A model generated the notes under the pieces. It worked only from the letters and a program-made list of their open reading frames with translations, had not been told where the DNA came from and did no database searches. This document shows positions 1-6,403 of a stretch of 7,065 nt of DNA, in pieces; position 1 is the stretch's first letter; every line of letters begins with the position of its first letter. A program made the position numbers and the translations under genes. Source of the DNA: DASZKW01 sp035552775. Lineage in GTDB: Bacteria; Actinomycetota; Acidimicrobiia; Acidimicrobiales; Palsa-688. Where the stretch lies: the NCBI GenBank assembly GCA_035552775.1, contig DASZKW010000020.1:1-7065 (forward strand). Reading direction: 5' to 3'.

Positions 1-1
1 C

Positions 2-649
2 TTCAAGTACCTCGAGGATCACCACGGCATCCACTGGCTGTGCGACTACCGCAAGCACATCGGCCCCGACCGCTCCAAGGTCGCCAATCCCGAGCGCGCC
101 GCCGCCAAGACAGCACTCAAAATCGCCGAGGACAGCGTGGACCGCCTGGAGCGGACCATCGGCACGACCGCCACCGCCAAAAGCGACGACATCGCCGCCA
201 CCAACGCCGATCTCGCCCGTCTCAGCGCCGAGCTCGAAGCGGCCGGGGCCGTCGTCGACACCCCCCGCCAGATCCTCAAGCCCATCCCCGCCAAGATCCC
301 TGCCACTGACCTCAACCCCGAAGCCAAGCGAGCAACCCTGCCCACCAACCGCCGGGCGCTGCAGATGGTCTGCAGGCTCCTCGCCTACAACGCCGAGCTG
401 GACCTGTCCCGAGCGCTCAACGCCTACCTCGCCGACCCCGACGAGTACCGCGCCATCACCCGCCACCTCCTCCACCAGCCCGGCACCATCGCCTTCACTC
501 CCAGCGCCATCACCGTCACCATCCGCCGGCCCGACGCCCCCCGCATCACCCGAGCCCTCCAACACCTGATCGACGGGCTCAACGCCAAGCCGCCCGAACT
601 CACCGGCGACGGCCGCCCCATCACCTACCAGATCACCCCGAAACCTTGA
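2..649 (+). CDS. C-terminal part of a putative transposase-family protein (5' end outside window)
   Basis: The reading frame is open from the first complete codon at base 2 to the TGA at 647-649, giving 215 residues with no start in view. A GTG at 137 is the first in-frame candidate, but the coding pattern continues upstream of it (FKYLEDHHGIHWLCDYRKHI...), so the gene is taken as truncated by the window edge. Three parts are visible. First comes a short segment of the type that ends the catalytic domain of these proteins. Next is an Ala/Glu/Lys-rich, probably helical or coiled-coil stretch (about residues 30-85). Last is a C-terminal domain with the pattern RALQMVCRLLAYNAELDLSRAL, then a beta-rich section and APRITRALQHLIDGLNA. 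I recognise this order from actinobacterial proteins annotated as transposases; this is recall, not a search. The catalytic residues would lie upstream, so activity cannot be judged, and no insertion-sequence end is identifiable downstream. Confidence 0.6.
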   Translation, partial: FKYLEDHHGIHWLCDYRKHIGPDRSKVANPERAAAKTALKIAEDSVDRLERTIGTTATAKSDDIAATNADLARLSAELEAAGAVVDTPRQILKPIPAKIPATDLNPEAKRATLPTNRRALQMVCRLLAYNAELDLSRALNAYLADPDEYRAITRHLLHQPGTIAFTPSAITVTIRRPDAPRITRALQHLIDGLNAKPPELTGDGRPITYQITPKP

Positions 650-679
650 CCTCCTGCCACCCCGCCACTGCCGGAGGTC
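648..679 (+). terminator. Inverted repeat directly at the stop of the transposase-like gene; weak terminator candidate
   Basis: GACCTCC (648-654) and GGAGGTC (673-679) form a perfect 7-bp inverted repeat around an 18-nt loop. The left arm overlaps the TGA stop codon. There is no following T-tract, so an intrinsic terminator is only possible, as hairpins without U-tracts are common in actinobacteria. It could equally be chance in GC-rich DNA. Confidence 0.25.
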
Positions 680-692
680 TGAGGCTGGACGA

Positions 693-704
693 GGGACAAG
701 TCCC
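693..704. promoter_or_regulatory. Short palindrome upstream of the large ATPase gene; possible operator
   Basis: GGGAC-AA-GTCCC is an inverted repeat with 5-bp arms and a 2-bp centre. It covers the place where a -35 box would fall and lies 9 nt before the candidate -10 element at 714. Its position would suit a repressor or activator site. The arms are short, no known operator consensus is matched, and the loop is too small for a good RNA hairpin. Confidence 0.2.
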
Positions 705-713
705 GCCCGTCGC

Positions 714-725
714 TACGCTGGGTGC
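714..725 (+). promoter_or_regulatory. Candidate -10 element for a leaderless transcript of the FHA-FtsK gene
   Basis: TACGCT at 714-719 fits the actinobacterial -10 pattern TANNNT. Six bases (720-725) separate it from the GTG at 726, so the usual spacing would place the transcription start on the G of the start codon. This is the arrangement of leaderless genes, which are frequent in actinobacteria. In keeping with it, no convincing Shine-Dalgarno sequence sits 5-10 nt before GTG 726 or ATG 735. The -35 region is weak: GGGACA at 693-698 matches TTGACA in four positions, but with only 15 bp spacing. Confidence 0.45.
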
Positions 726-3700
726 GTGCGGGCCATGTTCACCTTGGTCGACGCGGGAGGCTCGGCTCGTGATCTGGCTGGCGAATGGAGCGGACCTGCG
801 ACACTCGCCCATCTGTTGTCCGCCGCCAAGGTGGAACTGCCCTATTCCGGCGCCGCGGTGTGGGTCGACGGTCACTCCGTTTCCCCGGACCAGCCCCTCG
901 CTTCTGCCGGCGTTGTGGACGGCGCCGTCGTGTCGCTCGCCTACTCGGCCGCGGTCGCGCCGAGCGATCCCGCCGCCGACCTCCACCTGGCCGTGGTCGG
1001 CGGTCCGGGCGCGGGGCGCCTGGTTTCGTTAGGTGCAGGACGCCATGTCCTGGGACGAGCCCCTGAGTGTGACGTCCGAGTGGCCGACCGGGCGGTCAGC
1101 GGCCGCCACTTCGCCATCGACGTGGACTCCTCGGGCGCGGCGACGGTCGAGGATCTCGGTTCGAGCCACGGCACCACAGTCGACGGCCAGCGCATCAGAG
1201 ATCGGGTTCCGGTGGCGCCCGGCCAACTCGTGGTCGCCGGCGAGTCGTTCCTCGAATTGCGCAGGGGCGCGGGAGCGGACGCCGTGTTGCACCGCACCGG
1301 TGACGGTTTCGAGTTGCGCCGGCCACCCCGCCTGCGCCCGGCCGAGATGACCGCCGAGATCGACTGGCCCGTCGAGCCCGCGCCACCGGGCAGCCACAAC
1401 CTTCCCCTGGCGTCGGCCCTCGTCCCCTTGGCGATGGGCGGAGTCCTGTTCGCGGTGACCAAACAGGCCCTCATGCTGCTGTTCATGCTTATGAGCCCCG
1501 TGCTGGCGGTGACCAGCACGGTGACCGACCGGCGGTCGGGCAAGACCCGTTACCGGGCGGAGATGGACGCTTACCGTGACGGGGTGGTGGTAGCGGAGGC
1601 CGAGGTGGCCAAAGCTCTGGAGGCGGAGGCCGCCGTCCGCCGGGCCGCTCATCCCGACCCGGCCTCAGTGGCGGCCACGGCGGCCGGGCCCCGCCGCCGC
1701 CTGTGGGAGAGGCGTCGGGACGATCCTGACTTCGCCGAAATGCGGGTGGGTCTGGCCACCCTGCCCTCCACGGTGCGTCGACGCAGCAGCGGGCCATACG
1801 CGAGCGACTTGGACCCGATCGAGGTTTCCGCTGTGCCTTGTGTTTTGTCGCTGACCGAGACGGGCGTCACCGGCGTCGCCGGGCCACCGTCTATCGCTCC
1901 CGGTGTCGCCGCTTGGTTGGTGGCCCAGACGGTGTGCATGTCGGGGCCAGCCGACTTGCGGGTGGTTGTGTTGTCAGGCGACTCGCCCGACCCGGAGCAA
2001 CGTTGGGGCTGGACCAAGTGGCTCCCTCACGTGGCCCCCGCGTCGCCGGGCGCGGCCCCCGGCATCGGCACCACGAGGCCCACCATCGAAACCCGCACTC
2101 GCGAGCTGGTCGAACTGATCGACCAGCGCCAGCGCGCCCGCGACAGCCACCGGGGCCGCCAGGGCGACGTACCGTGGCCGGCCGTGCTCGTGGTCCTGGA
2201 CCCGGCCCACGACCTGCGCCGGGTGCCCGGGGTCGACACAGTGCTGCAGCGGGGACCGAGCGTCGGGGTCGTCGCCCTCTGCGTCGAGGACTCCGAGGGC
2301 TACCTGCCCGTGGAGTGCCGGGCCGTCGTCGTCTCCGACGACAGCGGCCGGGGCGTCGTGCGCCGCTCGGGTCAGCCGGATACCGCCGTCGCCCTCGATC
2401 GGGTGGACCCGGCGTGGTGCCAGATCCTCGGCCGGCGCCTGGCTCCCCTGCGCGACCCTGAAGTGCAGACCGTCGGTGGCTCGATCCCCGCGGCGGTCCG
2501 GTTGGTTGACCTGCTGGGCCTTGACCACATCGGAGCCGATGAGGTCGTCCAGGCCTGGAACCGCCGCGGGCGGTCGACCGCTGCTGCCGTGGGTGTGGGC
2601 ATCGACGGGCCCGTCATCGTCGACCTCGTCCGAGATGGGCCCCACGGGCTGGTGGCGGGCACCACGGGTGCGGGCAAGTCCGAGTTCCTCCAGACGCTGG
2701 TCGCCTCCCTGGCGGTCGCCAACCGTCCCGACGCGCTCACGTTTCTGCTGATCGATTACAAGGGCGGCTCGGCGTTCCGGGACTGCGCCCGCCTTCCTCA
2801 CACCGTCGGGGTGGTCACCGATCTCGACGGTCATCTGACGCAGAGGGCACTCACCTCATTGTCGGCCGAGTTGAAACGTCGGGAAGCACTGCTGGCTCGT
2901 GGAGGGGCCAAGGACATCGACGACTATGTGACCTTGGGTGAACCGGCCGGGCCGATGCCACGGCTGGTGCTGGTGATCGACGAGTTCGCCGGTCTGGTCT
3001 CCGAGCTGCCCGACTTCGTGACCGGTCTTGTCGGCATCGCCCAGCGGGGCAGGTCCCTCGGGATCCACCTGATCCTGGCTACCCAGCGGCCGTCGGGCGT
3101 GGTGAGCCCTGAGATCCGCGCCAACACCAACCTGCGGGTAGCGCTGCGGGTCACCTCGCCGGCCGAGTCGGTGGACATCATCGACGCTCCCGACGCCGCC
3201 ATGATCGCATCCGGTACCCCCGGGCGGGCCTACGCCTTGACCGGCCATTCGTCGCTCAGCTTGTTCCAGTCGGCGCGCGTCGGGGGCCCGGCGGCGCCCA
3301 CTGGGGCCCAAGGTCCCGAGGTGGCGCTGGCCGCCTTCGGATGGGCGCAAGCCGGTCGAGCCGCGGCCCTGGAGCCCGGCGGTGCGTCCGGGGCCGACCC
3401 GGCCGACACCGACCTGGCCCGGTTGGTGTCGGCGCTGGTCGATGCAGCCCAAGCCGCCGGGCTGCCCCGCCAACCCCAACCCTGGCTGGACCCGCTGCCC
3501 GAGGTGCTGCCCTTGGCGATCCTCGCCGCACCTGCGCTGATCGCCGTCGGGGAGGTCCAGGCCGTCCCCCTCGGCTTGGTGGACCTCCCGGCCGCCCAGG
3601 ACCAGCGGCCACTCGTCTACCACCTGCCCACCGCCCGGCACCTGCTCGTGGGAGGAAGCCCCGGTAGCGGTCGCACGACGTTCCTTCGGACGCTGGCCGC

Positions 3701-5096
3701 CGCCCTGGCCGGATCCCACAATCCCGACGACGTGTGGATCCACGCGGTGGACTGTGGCGGTGGGGAGCTCCGCCGTCTGGCCGGCCTGCCCCACTGCGGG
3801 GCCGTCGTGACCAGGAACGAAGTCGACCGCACCGACCGCCTCCTCGCCCGGCTGCGCAGGGAGATGGACCGTCGCGGCGACCTCCTGGCCATGGGTGGCT
3901 TTACCGATCTGGCCGAGCAACGCGCCGCGGTGCCCGCGGCCGACCGCCTCCCGTACATGGTCGTTCTCATCGACCGCTGGGAGGGCTTCATGTCTGCCTT
4001 CGACCCCCTCGACGCCGGTCGGCTGGTCGACACCGTGCTCGACCTCGCCCGCGAGGGGGGATCGGTGGGGATCCGCCTGGTGATCACCGGCGACCGCTCC
4101 GTGCTGCTCGGCAAGCTTGCCGGGATGGTGGAGGACCGCCTGTGCCTGAACCTGGCCGAGCGGGCGGACTACTCGCTGGCCGGTCTCGACGCCCGAAGGG
4201 TGCCGCCGAACATGGGCCCCGGCCGGGCGGTGCGCAGCGACGACCAGGCCGAGGTACAGATCGCGGTGCCCGGCGACAGCGCCTCGGGAGCGGCGCAGAC
4301 TGCAGCCCTGGCCGACTTGGTCCAGCGGTGGCAGGGGGACGCGTCCAAGACGGGCGCCGACCGCAGGCTTGGGCGCGCGTTCCGGGTTGATCCGCTTCCC
4401 GCCCGGGCGAGCATGGAGGAGGTGGCGTCGACCGTGCGCGATCGTCCGGCGTGTGCGACGTGGGCGCTGCTCGGCGTCGGCGGCGACGAGCTCGCCGCCG
4501 TGGGCGTGGACCTGTCGGAGTCGGGTAGCGGCTTCGTTGTCACGGGCCCGAGGCGCAGCGGACGCAGCACCGCACTGGTCGTGATGGCCACCTCCCTTCT
4601 CGAGGGCGGGTCGGCACTGATCGCCCTGTGCCCCCGCAACTCGCCGCTGCGCGCACTGCGGGGCCGAAAGGGGGTCCTCGGGATGCTCGACGGCGAGGAC
4701 CCTCCGGTCGCCGAGCTTCTCGAGTTGCTCAACCGTGCCGCCGGGCCGTTGGCCGTGATGATCGACGACGCCAACCTCGTCCACAACTCGTCCGCCGCCG
4801 AACTGCTCGAGCGGGTGGCCCGCGACGGGCCGGAGCAGGGTCACGCCATGATCATCGCCGGCACACCAGACGACCTGCTGCGTCCCATGCGCGGCTTCAT
4901 AGTTGAGGTCCGCCAGTCCCGCAGTGGCCTCCTGCTGTGTCCAGAGTCGCACCTCCACGCCGAGGTGATCGGGGCCCGGCTTCCCCGCAGCGCCGTGTTC
5001 AACCAGCCCCCCGGGCGCGGGATCCTGATCAGCGACGCAGGCCAGCTTCTGGTCCAGGTCGCTCTGCCCGCTGACAGCCCTCAGTCGGCCACGTGA
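726..5096 (+). CDS. FHA domain-containing FtsK/SpoIIIE-type triple ATPase (EccC/EssC-like type VII secretion motor)
   Basis: This 1456-residue protein is probably a membrane-bound motor ATPase. In related systems EccC/EssC binds the C-terminal signal of WXG100-type substrates and drives export. Visible order: a ubiquitin-like N-terminus (about 1-75, with the WVDGHSVSPDQPL and DGAVVSL pattern); an FHA domain (about 86-180) with GR at 110-111, S-G-R-H at 125-128 and SSHGT at 146-150; two adjacent hydrophobic segments (about 228-245 and 247-264); a charged helical linker; a degenerate ATPase-like domain (about 365-590, with VLVVLDPA at 488-495). ATPase 1 has Walker A GTTGAGKS (645-652), LLIDYKGG (674-681), Walker B LVLVIDEF (747-754) and ATQRP (785-789). 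ATPase 2 has GSPGSGRT (977-984) and VVLIDRW (1079-1085). ATPase 3 has GPRRSGRS (1274-1281) and LAVMIDDA (1342-1349). Lysine is replaced by arginine in Walker A of modules 2 and 3. GTG 726 is chosen over ATG 735 because of the leaderless-type promoter. The gene looks intact. No WXG100, EccB, EccD or mycosin gene is near it, so its partner and substrate are unknown. Calling it a secretion motor is inference; a DNA-translocase role is less likely given the FHA and membrane layout. Confidence 0.93.
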   Translation: MRAMFTLVDAGGSARDLAGEWSGPATLAHLLSAAKVELPYSGAAVWVDGHSVSPDQPLASAGVVDGAVVSLAYSAAVAPSDPAADLHLAVVGGPGAGRLVSLGAGRHVLGRAPECDVRVADRAVSGRHFAIDVDSSGAATVEDLGSSHGTTVDGQRIRDRVPVAPGQLVVAGESFLELRRGAGADAVLHRTGDGFELRRPPRLRPAEMTAEIDWPVEPAPPGSHNLPLASALVPLAMGGVLFAVTKQALMLLFMLMSPVLAVTSTVTDRRSGKTRYRAEMDAYRDGVVVAEAEVAKALEAEAAVRRAAHPDPASVAATAAGPRRRLWERRRDDPDFAEMRVGLATLPSTVRRRSSGPYASDLDPIEVSAVPCVLSLTETGVTGVAGPPSIAPGVAAWLVAQTVCMSGPADLRVVVLSGDSPDPEQRWGWTKWLPHVAPASPGAAPGIGTTRPTIETRTRELVELIDQRQRARDSHRGRQGDVPWPAVLVVLDPAHDLRRVPGVDTVLQRGPSVGVVALCVEDSEGYLPVECRAVVVSDDSGRGVVRRSGQPDTAVALDRVDPAWCQILGRRLAPLRDPEVQTVGGSIPAAVRLVDLLGLDHIGADEVVQAWNRRGRSTAAAVGVGIDGPVIVDLVRDGPHGLVAGTTGAGKSEFLQTLVASLAVANRPDALTFLLIDYKGGSAFRDCARLPHTVGVVTDLDGHLTQRALTSLSAELKRREALLARGGAKDIDDYVTLGEPAGPMPRLVLVIDEFAGLVSELPDFVTGLVGIAQRGRSLGIHLILATQRPSGVVSPEIRANTNLRVALRVTSPAESVDIIDAPDAAMIASGTPGRAYALTGHSSLSLFQSARVGGPAAPTGAQGPEVALAAFGWAQAGRAAALEPGGASGADPADTDLARLVSALVDAAQAAGLPRQPQPWLDPLPEVLPLAILAAPALIAVGEVQAVPLGLVDLPAAQDQRPLVYHLPTARHLLVGGSPGSGRTTFLRTLAAALAGSHNPDDVWIHAVDCGGGELRRLAGLPHCGAVVTRNEVDRTDRLLARLRREMDRRGDLLAMGGFTDLAEQRAAVPAADRLPYMVVLIDRWEGFMSAFDPLDAGRLVDTVLDLAREGGSVGIRLVITGDRSVLLGKLAGMVEDRLCLNLAERADYSLAGLDARRVPPNMGPGRAVRSDDQAEVQIAVPGDSASGAAQTAALADLVQRWQGDASKTGADRRLGRAFRVDPLPARASMEEVASTVRDRPACATWALLGVGGDELAAVGVDLSESGSGFVVTGPRRSGRSTALVVMATSLLEGGSALIALCPRNSPLRALRGRKGVLGMLDGEDPPVAELLELLNRAAGPLAVMIDDANLVHNSSAAELLERVARDGPEQGHAMIIAGTPDDLLRPMRGFIVEVRQSRSGLLLCPESHLHAEVIGARLPRSAVFNQPPGRGILISDAGQLLVQVALPADSPQSAT

Positions 5097-5107
5097 ACGG
5101 AGACGAT

Positions 5108-5148
5108 CCCTAGTTGGTGACCATCCTGTCGATGCTGAGCAACTGGGG
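5108..5148. terminator. Hairpin between convergent genes; possible bidirectional terminator
   Basis: CCCTAGTTG (5108-5116) can pair with CAACTGGGG (5140-5148), giving a 9-bp stem with one T/G mismatch (G-U in RNA read from the + strand) and a 23-nt loop. It fills most of the 58-bp gap between the stops of the large ATPase gene (+) and the small gene at 5155-5571 (-). Neither side has a T-tract. The position is what a shared terminator would need, but the loop is long and the evidence is modest. Confidence 0.3.
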
Positions 5149-5154
5149 CGGCGA

Positions 5155-5571
5155 CTAATCCGAAGCCTCGATGTGACCGCCCTGGGACACCAGAACTTGG
5201 ACGAAGTCCTCGCGAATGCGCTTGGCGACCGAAATGCTCTTTGTCCCCGCGGCACCGGCGAACACCTTCAGCATGCCCTTGCCACCACTTCGAGACATTT
5301 CGTTACTCGCCACATGACTGAAGTCGATAAGCCAACGGTCGTCAGCGATCCGCACATAGACGTTGGGCAAGATCTTGGCTCGTTTGGGGAGTACGGCGGT
5401 GACCTGGTCGGTACGGGCTTGAAAAAGCACCGTGCCCGGCGACGGCGGTTGAAGGACCGTCAAGGTGCCGTCACGTATGGTAACTGCGCATCCCCGGACC
5501 TGGTTCGCCTGAGTCACCAGCTTGCGGTTGGCCAAGGCGACGGAGCAGTAGTTCTGGGCGAAGGCAGGCAT
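5155..5571 (-). CDS. Hypothetical protein, small soluble alpha/beta protein
   Basis: The gene encodes 138 residues, reading from ATG (complement of 5569-5571) to TAG (complement of 5155-5157). I do not recognise the family with certainty. No signal peptide, membrane segment or cysteine cluster is visible. The middle, about residues 45-90, has alternating hydrophobic residues suggesting beta strands (VLFQARTDQVTAVLPKRAKI, then NVYVRIADDRWLIDF). It is followed by a Gly/Ser-rich turn and a helical end with SISVAKRIREDFVQVLVSQG. That layout would suit a small PH-like or ligand-binding fold, but this is a guess. The minus strand is preferred over the overlapping + strand frame because it has G/C-rich third positions and a balanced composition, whereas the + frame gives an Arg/His/Gly-rich product. 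AGG lies about 8 nt before the ATG as a weak ribosome site. In-frame codons continue upstream without an ATG, GTG or TTG until a stop at 5656-5658, so this start is well supported. GC is about 60% by hand count, below the neighbours, which may mean transfer. It is convergent with the ATPase gene and divergent from the gene at 5636. Confidence 0.65.
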   Translation of the reverse strand: MPAFAQNYCSVALANRKLVTQANQVRGCAVTIRDGTLTVLQPPSPGTVLFQARTDQVTAVLPKRAKILPNVYVRIADDRWLIDFSHVASNEMSRSGGKGMLKVFAGAAGTKSISVAKRIREDFVQVLVSQGGHIEASD

Positions 5572-5623
5572 GACATCAGCCTGCCAGGCTGCGGTGTCCA
5601 GGGTTTGGATGCGCCGAGGCCGG

Positions 5624-5635
5624 TATCTTGATTCG
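5624..5635 (+). promoter_or_regulatory. Candidate -10 element for a leaderless transcript of the DUF3565 gene
   Basis: TATCTT at 5624-5629 fits TANNNT and is followed by exactly six bases before the GTG at 5636, the same geometry as at 714-726. The transcription start would again fall on the start codon. There is no Shine-Dalgarno sequence before this GTG. No good -35 hexamer is seen at 16-18 bp; TTGGAT at 5605-5610 is too close. The site lies in the 64-bp gap (5572-5635) between two divergent genes. Confidence 0.45.
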
Positions 5636-6403
5636 GTGGAACGCCTGATCGTCGGCTACCACCGCGACGAGTGCGGGGGGTGGGTGGCCCACCTCGACTG
5701 CGGCCACCGCCAACATGTCCGTCACCGCCCGCCGTGGCTCGACCGCCCCTGGGTCGAGAGCGTGGACGGGCGCGCCGGCCGTATGGGCGCTCCCCTGGTA
5801 TGCCCGCCGTGCGATCGAGCGGAACCGCCCGACGGGCTCATCTGGTCCCGGTCTAGCGCAGTGTGGGACGAGACAACCGTGCCGGCCGGCCTACTCGGCG
5901 AGCATCATGTCGCCGACGGCATCTGGGGCCTGCTTGTCGTCGCCGAGGGTCGGCTGCGATCTACCAGTGGCGGGGTCGGACGTGGCCAACATCGTCAGCT
6001 TCGCCGACCGATACCCGGCCGTTGCCACCTTCACCATCGCCACCAACCGGCGCAGCCGGCCGGGAATCATCGCCGCGGCCAACCACTCGCCGAGTCCATA
6101 CCGGACCGGCTTCCCAAGACCATGACCGCCCACCGCCCGCCCAGCGGAGGCGTCGAAGTGGTGGTGTGCAGCGGGAGGACGAGATTCGTGAGGCGGGATG
6201 GGTGGCGAGCCTCATTCTGGAGCTCGTTGAGGCGGGGGTCTCCTACCGGGACATCGCGGTGCTGGTACGGGGCAGAGCGGCGTACAGGCGCCTGGTCGAC
6301 ACCTTTCCACGTTCGACATCCCGGTCCAACCGGAGGCCAGAACGGGACTGTTCGAACAGGCGGAGGCGACGGTGCTCGGTCGTACCTACGCCTGGCTGGC
6401 TGA
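5636..6403 (+). CDS. DUF3565-DUF1971 (TehB/YeaR-like) fusion gene, truncated in its second domain and running into helicase sequence out of frame
   Basis: From GTG 5636 the frame is open to a stop at 6401-6403 (255 codons), but only about the first 108 codons belong to the original gene. Residues 1-65 match DUF3565 as I know it: GYHRDECGGWVAHLDCGH, QHVRH, PPW.RPWV, then L-V-C-P-P-C-D. C22, C56 and C59 with nearby histidines (H24, H27, H30) could bind a metal; that is inference. Residues about 66-108 match the start of DUF1971, the cupin-like TehB/YeaR domain: W-D-E-T-TVPAGLLGEHHVADGIWG and VVAEGRLR. A full DUF1971 domain is roughly twice this length, so its second half is missing. After codon 108, near 5956-5961, the DNA becomes UvrD-like helicase sequence, which this frame reads mostly wrongly, so the last 147 or so residues are probably not meaningful. 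E. coli YeaR, which carries DUF1971, belongs to a nitrate/nitric-oxide-responsive operon; the function of this fusion is not known to me. The product is probably non-functional or partly functional. Confidence 0.75.
   Translation: MERLIVGYHRDECGGWVAHLDCGHRQHVRHRPPWLDRPWVESVDGRAGRMGAPLVCPPCDRAEPPDGLIWSRSSAVWDETTVPAGLLGEHHVADGIWGLLVVAEGRLRSTSGGVGRGQHRQLRRPIPGRCHLHHRHQPAQPAGNHRRGQPLAESIPDRLPKTMTAHRPPSGGVEVVVCSGRTRFVRRDGWRASFWSSLRRGSPTGTSRCWYGAERRTGAWSTPFHVRHPGPTGGQNGTVRTGGGDGARSYLRLAG

Noticed and set aside
137..139. GTG as a true start for the first gene.
   Set aside because: Coding-like, family-like sequence continues in frame upstream to the window edge, so the gene begins outside the window.
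650..725. Right-hand terminal inverted repeat of an insertion sequence.
   Set aside because: The left end is not in the window, so the repeat cannot be matched; the visible inverted repeats are local hairpins.
735..737. ATG as the start of the ATPase gene.
   Set aside because: It is possible, but GTG 726 lies at the expected transcription start of the TACGCT element. Neither codon has a clear Shine-Dalgarno sequence, so the leaderless GTG is favoured. The difference is only three residues.
941..2834. Several minus-strand open frames of 200-290 codons.
   Set aside because: They overlap the FHA, membrane and linker parts of the ATPase gene, which show clear family motifs. The antisense products are low-complexity shadows.
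2856..5255. A 799-codon open frame on the minus strand.
   Set aside because: It lies almost wholly antisense to the well-supported ATPase gene. Its product is His/Gly/Gln/Arg-rich without recognisable domains. Long antisense frames are an expected by-product of GC-rich codon bias.
5599..5601. CTG as an upstream start for the small minus-strand gene.
   Set aside because: CTG starts are rare, there is no supporting ribosome site, and it would shorten the divergent promoter region. ATG at 5571 is simpler.
5173..5631. A 152-codon + strand frame overlapping the small gene at 5155-5571.
   Set aside because: The product is rich in Arg, His and Gly, with no domain pattern. The minus strand frame has better third-position bias and a sensible start.
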